This document shows, one piece after another, positions 44,784 to 54,540 of a DNA stretch of 64,000 nucleotides. The DNA comes from Vibrio hyugaensis (GTDB lineage: Bacteria; Pseudomonadota; Gammaproteobacteria; Enterobacterales; Vibrionaceae), in assembly GCF_002906655.1 (NCBI RefSeq), contig NZ_CP025794.1, positions 2,976,001 through 3,040,000 on the forward strand, read 5' to 3'. Position 1 is the stretch's first letter; each line of letters starts with the position of its first letter. The notes under the pieces are model-generated. The model worked only from the letters and a program-made list of their open reading frames with translations, was not told where the DNA came from and did not search any database. A program made the position numbers and the translations under genes.

Positions 44784-45558
44784 TAACGACAGCATTAAAA
44801 AGACGCTGGGTGTTGTTATCGGGTTGAGCCTTGTTTGTTCAATCATCGTATCAACAGCGGCAGTAGGCCTGCGTGATAAGCAAAAAGCTAACGCTGTCCT
44901 AGATAAGCAATCAAAGATTGTAGAAGTTGCTGGCATTGAAGCTGACGGTAAAAAAGTACCTGAGCTATTTGCTGAGTACATTGAACCTCGTCTAGTTGAC
45001 TTCAAAACAGGTGATTTTGTCGAGACTGCAGAAGACGGTTCTACAGCAGCTAACTATGACCAACGTAAAGCAGCGAAAGATCCAGCAGAGTCTATCAAGC
45101 TAACAGCTGATGAAGACAAAGCTAAGATCCTACGTCGTGCTAACACAGGTATCGTTTACCTAGTGAAAAGCGGTGATGAAGTATCTAAAGTTATCATCCC
45201 TGTTCACGGTACTGGTCTTTGGTCAATGATGTACGCATTCGTTGCGGTTGAAACTGACGGTGACACTGTGTCTGGTATCACTTACTACGAGCAAGGTGAA
45301 ACTCCTGGACTTGGTGGTGAAGTAGAGAACCCAGCATGGCGTGCTCAATTCGTTGGCAAGAAACTATTCGACGAGAACCACAAACCAGCAATCAAGATTG
45401 TTAAAGGTGGTGCTCCAGAAGGTTCTGAACACGGCGTTGACGGCCTATCTGGTGCGACACTAACTGGTAACGGTGTTCAAGGTACATTCGACTTCTGGTT
45501 AGGTGACATGGGCTTTGGTCCTTTCCTAGCAAAAGTTCGTGACGGAGGTCTGAACTAA
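44773..45558 (+). CDS. nqrC: Na+-NQR subunit C
   Basis: Membrane-anchored periplasmic subunit with a covalently bound FMN. The 261-residue protein has one N-terminal helix (about 12-32) and an FMN-binding domain; the attachment threonine is T229 in the SGAT motif of GLSGATLTG. The gene starts inside the end of nqrB and its stop overlaps the nqrD start by one base. Confidence 0.97.
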   Translation: MASNNDSIKKTLGVVIGLSLVCSIIVSTAAVGLRDKQKANAVLDKQSKIVEVAGIEADGKKVPELFAEYIEPRLVDFKTGDFVETAEDGSTAANYDQRKAAKDPAESIKLTADEDKAKILRRANTGIVYLVKSGDEVSKVIIPVHGTGLWSMMYAFVAVETDGDTVSGITYYEQGETPGLGGEVENPAWRAQFVGKKLFDENHKPAIKIVKGGAPEGSEHGVDGLSGATLTGNGVQGTFDFWLGDMGFGPFLAKVRDGGLN

Positions 45559-46190
45559 TGTCTAGCGCACAAAACATTAAAAAGAGCATTATGGCGCCGG
45601 TGTTGGATAACAACCCAATCGCGCTACAGGTTCTTGGTGTATGTTCTGCTCTTGCAGTAACAACTAAACTAGAAACAGCATTTGTAATGACACTAGCGGT
45701 AACATTCGTAACTGCACTGTCAAACTTCTCTGTTTCTTTAATCCGTAACCACATTCCTAACAGTGTGCGTATCATCGTTCAAATGGCGATCATCGCATCT
45801 CTAGTAATCGTGGTAGACCAAGTGCTTAAAGCATACCTATACGATATCTCTAAACAGCTATCGGTATTCGTAGGTCTGATCATTACGAACTGTATCGTAA
45901 TGGGTCGTGCCGAAGCGTTCGCGATGAAGTCTGCGCCAATCCCATCTCTAATCGATGGTATCGGTAACGGTCTTGGTTACGGTTTCGTTCTTATCACTGT
46001 TGGTTTCTTCCGCGAGCTATTTGGCTCAGGCAAACTATTTGGCCTAGAAGTACTACCTCTAGTGAGCAACGGTGGTTGGTACCAGCCAAACGGCCTGATG
46101 CTACTTGCACCATCAGCATTCTTCTTAATCGGTTTCATGATCTGGGCTATCCGCATTATCAGACCTGAACAAATCGAAGCGAAGGAGTAA
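45558..46190 (+). CDS. nqrD: Na+-NQR subunit D
   Basis: A 210-residue six-helix membrane subunit of the RnfE/NqrD family. With NqrE it forms an inverted-repeat pair that holds an intramembrane iron-sulfur centre; the cysteine-containing helices LGVCSALAV and [13 protein letters not shown] carry ligands. It is followed by nqrE after seven bases. Confidence 0.97.
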
Positions 46191-46197
46191 GGACGTC

Positions 46198-46794
46198 ATG
46201 GAACATTACATCAGTCTGCTAGTTAAATCGATTTTCATCGAAAACATGGCACTGTCTTTCTTCCTAGGTATGTGTACTTTCCTTGCCGTATCTAAGAAAG
46301 TTAAGACCTCTTTCGGTCTGGGTGTTGCAGTTGTGGTAGTACTAACTATCGCGGTTCCTGTGAACAACCTAGTTTACAACCTAGTTTTGAAAGAGAACGC
46401 GTTAGTTGAGGGCGTAGACCTTAGCTTCCTAAACTTCATCACCTTTATCGGTGTAATTGCGGCACTTGTACAGATTCTAGAGATGGTTCTTGACCGTTTC
46501 TTCCCACCTTTGTACAACGCGCTTGGCATCTTCCTACCGCTGATCACAGTAAACTGTGCGATCTTCGGTGGTGTATCTTTCATGGTACAACGTGACTACA
46601 ACTTTGCTGAATCTGTTGTTTACGGCTTCGGTTCTGGTGTGGGCTGGATGCTAGCAATCGTTGCTCTTGCAGGTATCCGTGAGAAGATGAAGTATTCAGA
46701 CGTACCTCCTGGTTTACGTGGTCTTGGTATCACGTTCATCACTGTAGGTCTGATGGCGTTAGGCTTCATGTCTTTCTCTGGTGTTCAACTGTAA
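46198..46794 (+). CDS. nqrE: Na+-NQR subunit E
   Basis: A 198-residue membrane subunit of the RnfA/NqrE family, homologous to NqrD in inverted topology. Cysteines in LGMCTFLAV and TVNCAIFGG match the iron ligands that it contributes to the NqrD-NqrE centre. The downstream gap to nqrF (33 bases) contains AAGGAATAG as ribosome site. Confidence 0.97.
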
Positions 46795-46827
46795 GTCGGG
46801 TAAACCGCATTAATTAAGGAATAGTCA

Positions 46828-48051
46828 ATGGACATTATTCTTGGTGTAGTGATGTTTACTCTGATCGTACTTGCGCTAGTACTAGTGATTCTTTTCGCTA
46901 AGTCTAAGCTTGTACCAACAGGTGACATTACAATTTCTGTGAACGATGACCCTTCACTGGCGATCGTTACACAACCAGGTGGTAAGCTACTATCTGCGTT
47001 AGCTGGTGCTGGCGTATTCGTATCTTCTGCTTGTGGTGGCGGTGGCTCATGTGGTCAGTGTCGCGTAAAAGTTAAATCAGGTGGTGGCGACATCCTACCT
47101 ACCGAGCTTGACCATATTACTAAAGGTGAAGCACGTGAAGGTGAGCGTCTAGCGTGTCAAGTTGCAATGAAAACTGACATGGACATCGAGCTTCCTGAAG
47201 AAATCTTCGGCGTTAAGAAGTGGGAATGTTCAGTTATCTCTAACGATAACAAAGCAACATTCATCAAAGAGCTTAAGCTACAAATCCCAGATGGCGAATC
47301 AGTACCTTTCCGTGCTGGTGGTTACATCCAGATTGAAGCGCCAGCTCACCACGTTAAATACGCTGATTTCGATGTACCTGAAGAGTACCGTGGTGATTGG
47401 GATAAATTTAACCTGTTCCGCTACGAGTCTAAGGTAAACGAAGAAACGATCCGTGCGTACTCTATGGCTAACTACCCAGAAGAACACGGTATCATCATGC
47501 TTAACGTACGTATCGCGACTCCGCCGCCGAACAACCCAGACGTACCACCTGGTATCATGTCATCGTTCATCTGGTCTCTAAAAGAAGGCGACAAGTGTAC
47601 GATTTCTGGTCCATTCGGTGAGTTTTTCGCGAAAGACACTGACGCTGAAATGGTATTCGTTGGTGGTGGTGCAGGTATGGCTCCAATGCGTTCTCATATC
47701 TTCGACCAGCTAAAACGTCTGCACTCTAAGCGTAAGATGTCATTCTGGTACGGTGCACGTTCTAAGCGTGAAATGTTCTACGTAGAAGACTTTGATGGCC
47801 TAGCGGCTGACAACGATAACTTCGTATGGCACTGTGCTCTGTCTGACCCTATGCCAGAAGATAACTGGGATGGTTACACAGGCTTCATTCACAATGTTCT
47901 TTACGAGAACTACCTACGTGATCACGAAGCACCAGAAGATTGTGAATACTACATGTGTGGTCCACCTATGATGAACGCGGCTGTAATCGGCATGCTAAAA
48001 GATCTAGGTGTAGAGGATGAGAACATCCTACTAGATGACTTCGGTGGTTAA
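46828..48051 (+). CDS. nqrF: Na+-NQR subunit F, NADH dehydrogenase
   Basis: NADH-oxidising subunit: one N-terminal membrane helix (about 3-24), a 2Fe-2S ferredoxin domain with ligands C69, C75, C78 and C110 ([11 protein letters not shown]), then an FAD- and NADH-binding ferredoxin-reductase domain (about 130-407; RAYSMANYP binds [16 protein letters not shown] binds NADH). The 407-residue length matches the family. A strong terminator ends the six-gene operon. Confidence 0.97.
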   Translation: MDIILGVVMFTLIVLALVLVILFAKSKLVPTGDITISVNDDPSLAIVTQPGGKLLSALAGAGVFVSSACGGGGSCGQCRVKVKSGGGDILPTELDHITKGEAREGERLACQVAMKTDMDIELPEEIFGVKKWECSVISNDNKATFIKELKLQIPDGESVPFRAGGYIQIEAPAHHVKYADFDVPEEYRGDWDKFNLFRYESKVNEETIRAYSMANYPEEHGIIMLNVRIATPPPNNPDVPPGIMSSFIWSLKEGDKCTISGPFGEFFAKDTDAEMVFVGGGAGMAPMRSHIFDQLKRLHSKRKMSFWYGARSKREMFYVEDFDGLAADNDNFVWHCALSDPMPEDNWDGYTGFIHNVLYENYLRDHEAPEDCEYYMCGPPMMNAAVIGMLKDLGVEDENILLDDFGG

Positions 48052-48072
48052 TCCCTCTAAGTGATTGAATCT

Positions 48073-48107
48073 ATGGCTAGCTCTCTAAGAGCTAGCCATT
48101 CTTTTTT
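48073..48107 (+). terminator. Terminator of the nqr operon
   Basis: ATGGCTAGCTC pairs with GAGCTAGCCAT around loop TCTAA, followed by TCTTTTTTG. It separates nqrF from apbE. Confidence 0.93.
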
Positions 48108-48206
48108 GTAAAATACAAAATGATATTCAACAGTTGCTATAGGAAATCGGTTTATCTTAAGAGAACCCATTTTCCATATCAATTTAACAACAATAGGAGT
48201 AAACAA

Positions 48207-49211
48207 GTGAGTAAATGGCTTGTTGCATTCGCTTCTCTATTGGTTTTGGCTGGCTGTGAAAAGTCTGCGGATCAAATTCATCTAAGTGGCCCAACAATGG
48301 GCACAACTTACAACATCAAATACATTGAGCAAGACGGCCTACCATCGCCTGAAGCGCTTCAGACAGAAATCGATCGCCTACTTGAAGAAGTGAACGATCA
48401 AATGTCAACGTACCGCGAAGATTCAGAGCTTAGCCGTTTCAACCAACACACAACAAGTGAGCCGTTTGAGGTATCGCCACAAACTGCAACAGTAGTGAAA
48501 GAAGCGATTCGTCTAAACGGTCTTACTTTAGGTGCATTGGACGTCACTGTTGGTCCTTTGGTTAACCTTTGGGGCTTTGGACCTGAAGCGCGTCCAGATG
48601 TGGTTCCGACAGACGAAGAGCTAGCGGCTCGCAAAGCGAATACAGGTATCCATCATCTGTCTATTGAAGGCAATAAAATGTCCAAAGACATTCCAAACCT
48701 TTACGTTGATCTATCAACTATCGCAAAAGGTTGGGGTGTTGATGTGGTTGCGGATTACCTACAAGCTGAAGGTATTCACAACTACATGGTAGAAGTAGGC
48801 GGTGAAATGCGTTTGAAAGGCCTTAACCGCGAAGGTGTGCCATGGCGTATCGCGATTGAAAAGCCAACTGTTGATGAGCGCTCAATCCAAGAAATTATTG
48901 AGCCTGGTGATATGGCAATTGCAACAAGCGGTGACTATCGTAATTACTTTGAGAGCAATGGTGTGCGATACTCACACATCATCAATCCTCAAACAGGCAA
49001 ACCTATTCATCATAAGGTAGTGTCTGTAACGGTACTGGATAAATCGTCGATGACAGCTGATGGCCTTGCTACTGGTATTATGGTGCTAGGCGAAGACAAA
49101 GGCATGGAAATCGCGAATGAAAATAACATCCCAGTTTTCATGATTGTGAAAACGGACGATGGTTTTAAAGAACTGGCTTCGGAAGCATACAAGCCGTTCA
49201 TGAAGAAATAA
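48207..49211 (+). CDS. apbE: FAD:protein FMN transferase
   Basis: Attaches FMN through phosphoester bonds to threonines in SGAT motifs of NqrB and NqrC. The start is the GTG at 48207, preceded by AGGAG at seven-base spacing, giving 334 residues with a lipoprotein signal (lipobox LAGC, Cys17). The SGPTMGTTYNIKY and DLSTIAKGWGVDVVADYL segments and the GEMRLKG loop are ApbE hallmarks. It lies after the nqr terminator and ahead of nqrM, both maturation factors for the nqr complex. Confidence 0.95.
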   Translation: MSKWLVAFASLLVLAGCEKSADQIHLSGPTMGTTYNIKYIEQDGLPSPEALQTEIDRLLEEVNDQMSTYREDSELSRFNQHTTSEPFEVSPQTATVVKEAIRLNGLTLGALDVTVGPLVNLWGFGPEARPDVVPTDEELAARKANTGIHHLSIEGNKMSKDIPNLYVDLSTIAKGWGVDVVADYLQAEGIHNYMVEVGGEMRLKGLNREGVPWRIAIEKPTVDERSIQEIIEPGDMAIATSGDYRNYFESNGVRYSHIINPQTGKPIHHKVVSVTVLDKSSMTADGLATGIMVLGEDKGMEIANENNIPVFMIVKTDDGFKELASEAYKPFMKK

Positions 49212-49232
49212 CAACTTAGTGAGCATGTCCCA

Positions 49233-49466
49233 ATGAGTACATTTCTAATTACTTTTGCTGTCTTTGTTGCGGTGATTGCCGCGATGGCAGTTGGCTACAT
49301 CTTCCAGAAGAAGGTAGTGAAAGGCAGTTGTGGTGGTCTTGGTGCGGTAGGCATCGAGAAGGTATGTAACTGTCCTGAACCATGTGATGCGCGTAAAAAG
49401 CGTGAAGCTCGTGAAGCACTACGTGCTGAAAAACTTGCTGCATGGGAAAAAGATCGCATTGCTTAA
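49233..49466 (+). CDS. nqrM: Na+-NQR maturation factor NqrM
   Basis: A 77-residue protein (DUF539) needed to assemble Na+-NQR, thought to deliver iron for the NqrD-NqrE centre. It has one N-terminal membrane helix (about 4-22) followed by the cysteine motif SCGGLGAVGIEKVCNCPEPC with four cysteines, and a charged helical tail. It is co-directional with apbE at a gap of 21 bases and followed by a terminator. Confidence 0.95.
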   Translation: MSTFLITFAVFVAVIAAMAVGYIFQKKVVKGSCGGLGAVGIEKVCNCPEPCDARKKREAREALRAEKLAAWEKDRIA

Positions 49467-49485
49467 TATGTGAATCCTAAACAGA

Positions 49486-49517
49486 AAAACCCAGCCTCGC
49501 GCTGGGTTTTATTTTTT
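49486..49517. terminator. Bidirectional terminator, nqrM/GGDEF gene
   Basis: AAAACCCAGC pairs with GCTGGGTTTT around loop CTCGC; T-rich runs flank it on both strands, so it can serve nqrM and the convergent GGDEF gene. Confidence 0.9.
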
Positions 49518-49535
49518 CTGAGCAGTGAATGTTCG

Positions 49536-50750
49536 TTACTGGTAAATGGTCTGATTTCGGCCATTCCCTTTTGCTTGATACAGCCGGTCATCCGCTACCT
49601 TAATCTGTTGGTCAAGGTTGCCGTCGATGTTTGATACTCCAACGCTAATCGTTACTTGAATACTCTCGTCCTGATAAGGTACGGGTGTTTTCTCTACACG
49701 TTGACGCATTTGTTCCAGTCGATTGACGAATTCATCATAACTGCCACAAGATTGTATACAGAACTCTTCACCACCAAAGCGTGCAATCACGTCTTCTGGG
49801 AAATAGATCTTCAGGATATTCGCTACCATCACCAAGGCTGCATCCCCCCCGTCATGCCCGTAATTATCATTCACCTTTTTGAAGAAATCTATATCTAGCA
49901 TCGCGATGTTTCGCTGTTCACACCCGTAACAAGCTTGACCAAACAAAAATCGACGATTCCATAAACCAGTTAATGAATCTTGGTTGGCCATCCGGAACAA
50001 TTCGGTAGTAGCTTCTTTCATGTCTAAGATTTGATGGACACGACAGAAAAATTCTTCTTGGTTGAAGGGCTTATATAAAAAGTCGTTAGCGCCAGCCTTC
50101 AGAAAGCGTGCGGTCATGGTGTGGTCGTCACTGCCAGAGATGCCTAGGATAGCCAGTTGGTTTTTATCCAGCTTTTGGCGCAGTTCTCGGATCATAGTGA
50201 TGCCGTCTTTTACCGGCATGTCATGATCTGTCAAAACCAAGGTGATGTCGGGATTTTGCTCGATGAGCTCAATGGCTTTTTGTCCATTTTCAGCTTGCAA
50301 GGTTTGGATGTACTGGTGCTCTAACAATTGAACAACGTGTCGACGAACCGTCATCGAATCGTCAACGACTAAACACTTGTGTCGCTGATTATTGGTCAAT
50401 CGTTTGAGCAGTGGAAGGAGGTAAGAGACGGAAGCCATACTGTCTTTCAGAATGTAGTCCAAGACGCCTTTCGCCAGCATTTTCTCACGAACATCATCTT
50501 GAAACATTGCAGTAAGCACGATGACTTTTTGTTGATGAGCTAAAGAAAGGTCGATGATTTCGCCTTCTTGGGCGTCAGGTAAGCAGTAATCTAATACCGC
50601 ACACAACAGCTCTGGTTTAGCCGCTAAAATGGATTGAGCGTCCGCATAGCTCTCTGCAGCAAGTACCTCATAACCAGCCTGAGTTAAGATCTGTACGAGA
50701 TAGTTTCTAAAGGCGCGACTGTCTTCGACGACCAGTATTTTATTACTCAA
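49536..50750 (-). CDS. Two-receiver response regulator with GGDEF domain
   Basis: A 404-residue putative diguanylate cyclase making the second messenger c-di-GMP. Two receiver domains stand in tandem: REC1 (about 4-118) with phospho-acceptor Asp in VLDYCLPD, and REC2 (about 124-240) with Asp in LTDHDMPVKDG and Lys in FLYKPF; both look intact. The GGDEF domain (about 255-404) has an active-site RFGGEEF and DSLTGLWNRR. No RxxD inhibitory site is found five residues before GGEEF. The cognate kinase is not in the window. Confidence 0.92.
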   Translation of the reverse strand: MSNKILVVEDSRAFRNYLVQILTQAGYEVLAAESYADAQSILAAKPELLCAVLDYCLPDAQEGEIIDLSLAHQQKVIVLTAMFQDDVREKMLAKGVLDYILKDSMASVSYLLPLLKRLTNNQRHKCLVVDDSMTVRRHVVQLLEHQYIQTLQAENGQKAIELIEQNPDITLVLTDHDMPVKDGITMIRELRQKLDKNQLAILGISGSDDHTMTARFLKAGANDFLYKPFNQEEFFCRVHQILDMKEATTELFRMANQDSLTGLWNRRFLFGQACYGCEQRNIAMLDIDFFKKVNDNYGHDGGDAALVMVANILKIYFPEDVIARFGGEEFCIQSCGSYDEFVNRLEQMRQRVEKTPVPYQDESIQVTISVGVSNIDGNLDQQIKVADDRLYQAKGNGRNQTIYQ

Positions 50751-50888
50751 AGAAGTGTCCCTACTTTTTTAGTGTTATTTGAATCAATAATAACGAAATA
50801 TGAATACATCGCTATTAAAAACTCCGACAAAAATTTCCAATATTGACTCCAGATAACAGTATTTCCAATACGTATATTTGCAGCTATA

Positions 50889-50904
50889 CTGTGTTTTTGA
50901 ACAG
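50889..50904 (+). promoter_or_regulatory. LexA (SOS) box of dinB
   Basis: CTGT-GTTTTTGA-ACAG is a perfect match to the CTGT-N8-ACAG core, 19 bases before the dinB start. It overlaps the likely promoter, consistent with SOS repression by LexA. Confidence 0.88.
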
Positions 50905-50922
50905 TGTATTTGTGTGTAGAGC

Positions 50923-51987
50923 GTGATTGAGCGAGTAAGAAAAATTATTCACGTGGATATGGATTGTTTCTATGCGGCGGTAGAAATGCGAGACAATCCA
51001 AATTACCGTGGTATTGCGCTTGCAGTAGGTGGCCATGAGAAGCAGAGAGGTGTCATCAGCACGTGTAATTATGAAGCACGTAAGTTTGGTGTACGCAGTG
51101 CAATGCCAACCGCAAGAGCATTACAACTATGTCCGAACCTCCTCGTCGTTCCGGGGCGCATGCACGTGTATAAACAAGTTTCTCAGCAGATTCGCGCCAT
51201 CTTTGAACGATATACATCGCTTATTGAACCGCTTTCTCTTGATGAGGCTTATCTCGATGTTACCGACTCTACGGTATGTCGTGGTTCCGCGACCTTGATT
51301 GCGGAATCGATTCGTAATGACATCCGAAATGAGCTGGGAATTACTGCATCTGCAGGTATTGCTCCGATTAAGTTTCTCGCCAAAGTCGCTTCAGACATGA
51401 ACAAACCCAATGGTCAGTTTGTGATCCCACCCGATAAAGTCCAAGAGGTGGTAGATAAACTGCCTTTGGAAAAGATCCCAGGTGTTGGCAAAGTGAGTTT
51501 AGAGAAACTCCATCAGGCTGGCTTCTATCTATGTGAAGACATAAAAAACAGTGATTACCGTGAACTATTGCGTCAGTTCGGGCGTCAAGGCGCTTCGCTT
51601 TGGAAACGCAGTCATGGTATTGATGATCGCGAAGTGGTGGTGGAACGTGAACGCAAATCGGTTGGAGTAGAGCGAACCTTTAGCGAAAACATTTCGACTT
51701 ACGACGAATGTTGGAAGGTGATTGAAGATAAGCTGTACCCTGAACTGGAGAGACGCTTAGAAAAAGCCAGTCCAGATAAATCGATCATCAAGCAGGGTAT
51801 CAAGCTCAAGTTTGCTGACTTTCAACTCACAACGATTGAGCACATTCACCCTCAACTGGAACTGGATGACTTCAAAGTTCTGTTAAGAGACATTCTTAAA
51901 CGTCAAAACGGCCGAGAGATACGCTTGTTAGGCTTGAGTGTGATGCTCAAGCCTGAAGAACAAGCACGGCAATTGAGTTTCTTCTAA
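50923..51987 (+). CDS. dinB: DNA polymerase IV
   Basis: Y-family translesion polymerase induced by DNA damage. The 354-residue protein has the catalytic motifs HVDMDCFYAAVEM (about 10-22) and SLDEAYLDVT (about 103-112), the helix-hairpin-helix region LEKIPGVGKVSLEKL, and a C-terminal clamp-binding QLSFF. The start is GTG 50923. A perfect LexA box lies just upstream. Its stop overlaps the stop of the convergent recQ-like gene by three bases. Confidence 0.95.
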   Translation: MIERVRKIIHVDMDCFYAAVEMRDNPNYRGIALAVGGHEKQRGVISTCNYEARKFGVRSAMPTARALQLCPNLLVVPGRMHVYKQVSQQIRAIFERYTSLIEPLSLDEAYLDVTDSTVCRGSATLIAESIRNDIRNELGITASAGIAPIKFLAKVASDMNKPNGQFVIPPDKVQEVVDKLPLEKIPGVGKVSLEKLHQAGFYLCEDIKNSDYRELLRQFGRQGASLWKRSHGIDDREVVVERERKSVGVERTFSENISTYDECWKVIEDKLYPELERRLEKASPDKSIIKQGIKLKFADFQLTTIEHIHPQLELDDFKVLLRDILKRQNGREIRLLGLSVMLKPEEQARQLSFF

Positions 51988-53909
51988 GCTCGCGCTAACT
52001 CAACTTGCTTGAGCACTTGTTCAAAGGAGACATTCGCCATTGAACCATAGCCTCGTAGTTTACTGGCTTTAAGTTGAGTGATGATTGGCGTGCTAATACC
52101 ACATAGGAATCGAGCTACGGCGGCATTACTGATCGCCGTTGGTGAAAGCTGAACAAACTCATCAACCCAAGTGGACAAATGTGCCAGTTCAGGCTGCTCT
52201 TGTTTTGTCTGAGTGAACGATGCGACTTGTCCACGACATACTGAGCAGTGACCACATTGCGTCGGTGCATTGTGATCAGCAAAGTAATGTGCTAATTGAT
52301 AGCTCAAGCAGTCCGATGATTGGAACAGATTCAACATCGTATGAATTCGTTCAATGTCTTTTTGTTCTTTGGATTGGAACAGTTCAACCAAATGTTGAGA
52401 GGTCGCTTCTTGGTTTTGAGTAGCAGGGAGAACCGAATACACATCCGTTAGCTGCTTGCTTTCTAATTCAATCCAACCGTTTTGGTGGAAGTAATCAAGC
52501 GCCGCAACCACACGGCTACGCTCAGATTGATAGTTCATCCATAACGCTTCCAAATCCACCTGGCACCATACTTTCGCTTTGGTCGAGCAAGCAAAAATAG
52601 CTTCAATAAACTGACGTCGTTCACCTTGGAACTGATTGAGGATGAAAGATTGGTCTTGCAAAAACTTGAAGCGATATTCAGCAAAATAACTGTATTTTGC
52701 CGTAATAACTTGGGCGAGTTCCAAATAAACTAGCAATGTCTTTAGTGGCAACTGACGAATGTTACTGTCTCGAGATAAACGCAAAGCCATCACCTCCCAT
52801 TGAGGAGCATGCTCGCGAATTTGTTCCAACACATAATGAATCGAGCTAGGTTCTGGAGTATCACCAAACACAAAGTTTTCTAGGACGGTCAAGCCCGAAG
52901 TATTCCCAAGTAAAATGCATTCTGAGCGCTCGCCATCACGCCCTGCACGTCCAATTTCTTGCGCGTAGTTCTCGATTGACTTAGGTAAGTCAAAGTGAAT
53001 TACTCGGCGAATGTCGGATTTATCGACTCCCATACCAAACGCGATGGTCGCGACAATGCAGTCAATTTGTGACGCCATAAATTGATGTTGAATCTGTTCG
53101 CGGATTTCGCTTTTCATGCCAGCGTGGTAAGCATGTGCATTGACGCCTAAATGGATCAAAGACTTTGCCACTTGCTCGGCGGTTTGCTGCTGTGTCACGT
53201 AGACGATGGTAGGAAGTTTTGGTGCAGCCGTAATAAGATCGCCAAGTTGAGTGGTCTTATTCGCTTCTTCACAAGGAACAACGGAGATATCAAGGTTAGG
53301 GCGATAAAAGCCAGTCACTGTAATGTGTTCACTCGCGATATTGAACTTCTTCTGCATATCTTCAATAACCGCAGGGGTTGCAGTGGCGGTTAACAATAGA
53401 GATTGTTTGATGTTGAGGTCTTGCTGATATTGTGGAAGTTTGAGGTAATCAGGGCGGAAGTTGTGGCCCCATTCAGAGATACAGTGCGCTTCGTCGACCA
53501 CCATTAAAGAGATAGGAATTTGACGAATAAACTCTCGAAAGCGTTCGTTCTTCAAGCGTTCAACCGAGATCATCAAGATTTTAATCTTGCCACTTTTTAC
53601 GCCCGCCATTACTTGTTGAGTTTCTTCTCGACTTTGGCTGCTGTCCACTGATGCCGCAGGAATCCCTCGACTTTGTAGAAAGCTTAATTGGTCTTTCATT
53701 AAAGCCAAAAGCGGCGAGATCACTAACGTTAGATTGGGTAGCAAAGTCGCGGGCAGTTGGTAACAAAGTGATTTACCTGAGCCAGTTGGAAAGATTGCGG
53801 CAGCGGAATGACCACTCATCACAGCTTCAATGACGGGTTGCTGTCCTGATCGTAAAGAATCAAAACCAAACACAGACTGAAGTGTTTGCTGAAGTGGGTC
53901 ACTTTGCAT
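51984..53909 (-). CDS. RecQ-family ATP-dependent DNA helicase
   Basis: A 641-residue superfamily 2 helicase of the RecQ group. The helicase core shows Walker A PTGSGKSLCYQLP (about 41-53), DEAH box VVDEAHCISEWGHNFRPDY, TATAT motif III and QEIGRAGRDG motif VI. A RecQ zinc-binding subdomain follows with CGHCSVC (about 551-557). The last 80 residues do not look like an HRDC domain, and the protein differs from canonical RecQ, so it is probably a RecQ paralogue with a diverged tail; the canonical recQ would lie elsewhere. It is tail-to-tail with dinB and may form a repair cluster with it. Confidence 0.88.
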   Translation of the reverse strand: MQSDPLQQTLQSVFGFDSLRSGQQPVIEAVMSGHSAAAIFPTGSGKSLCYQLPATLLPNLTLVISPLLALMKDQLSFLQSRGIPAASVDSSQSREETQQVMAGVKSGKIKILMISVERLKNERFREFIRQIPISLMVVDEAHCISEWGHNFRPDYLKLPQYQQDLNIKQSLLLTATATPAVIEDMQKKFNIASEHITVTGFYRPNLDISVVPCEEANKTTQLGDLITAAPKLPTIVYVTQQQTAEQVAKSLIHLGVNAHAYHAGMKSEIREQIQHQFMASQIDCIVATIAFGMGVDKSDIRRVIHFDLPKSIENYAQEIGRAGRDGERSECILLGNTSGLTVLENFVFGDTPEPSSIHYVLEQIREHAPQWEVMALRLSRDSNIRQLPLKTLLVYLELAQVITAKYSYFAEYRFKFLQDQSFILNQFQGERRQFIEAIFACSTKAKVWCQVDLEALWMNYQSERSRVVAALDYFHQNGWIELESKQLTDVYSVLPATQNQEATSQHLVELFQSKEQKDIERIHTMLNLFQSSDCLSYQLAHYFADHNAPTQCGHCSVCRGQVASFTQTKQEQPELAHLSTWVDEFVQLSPTAISNAAVARFLCGISTPIITQLKASKLRGYGSMANVSFEQVLKQVELARA

Positions 53910-54000
53910 AATAGGGAAACCTCTATTTGATGGTAAACTGTCGCAGAAAACGATTCTTTAAATTACCACATTCTAAATGCTTAATGCGCGCCCTAAAAGT

Positions 54001-54480
54001 ATGAACAAAGCTGACTTAGTCCAAATTATCATTCAACACTTAGAAGAGAAGCTGCAAGTTGCTCACGCCTCTACACAACGAGCAATTGACGCCGCTACGG
54101 ATGAAGAAACCGTCCCTGAGCATAAATACGATACGCTAGCACTTGAGGCATCTTATCTTGCGCATGGACAGGCAATGCGCGTGCAAGAAAGCGAAGAAGA
54201 GCTTCGCCAGTATCGTAGCTTAGTGATTCGTGATTGCACCAATGGACCAATTGCTGTTGGCGCTTATGTTGAGCTAATGGATGAGAATGATATTGAAAAA
54301 GCTTTCTTTATAGGGCCATGCTCTGGAGGAGCAACCGTTGAGTGGCTGGGTAAGGATGTGTTTGTTCTTACGCCTAAATCTCCGCTAGGGCAAGCTTTGC
54401 TAGGGAAAGAAGAAGGGGAAGATATTGATGTTAAAATTGGCGATAAAACAACTTGTTATGAAGTCGTGACGGTTTACTGA
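54001..54480 (+). CDS. GreA/GreB family elongation factor-like protein
   Basis: A 159-residue protein resembling the transcript-cleavage factors GreA and GreB. An N-terminal coiled-coil (about 1-70) bears an acidic tip region (ATDEETVPEHKYDTL) at the place of the GreA acidic loop. The C-terminal FKBP-like half (about 85-159) follows: GAYVELMDENDIEKAFFIGP, then TPKSPLGQALLGKEEGEDIDVKIG, matching the Gre C-terminal SPLGxALLGKxxGD signature. Gre factors reactivate backtracked RNA polymerase; whether this one has cleavage, anti-cleavage or another role is unknown. ATG 54001 was preferred over ATG 53977; neither has a clear ribosome site. Confidence 0.82.
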   Translation: MNKADLVQIIIQHLEEKLQVAHASTQRAIDAATDEETVPEHKYDTLALEASYLAHGQAMRVQESEEELRQYRSLVIRDCTNGPIAVGAYVELMDENDIEKAFFIGPCSGGATVEWLGKDVFVLTPKSPLGQALLGKEEGEDIDVKIGDKTTCYEVVTVY

Positions 54481-54540
54481 CATCGTATCCATAGTTGGCT
54501 GTTATAGTTAACAGAAATAATTATGATAGAAGAGAAAGTC

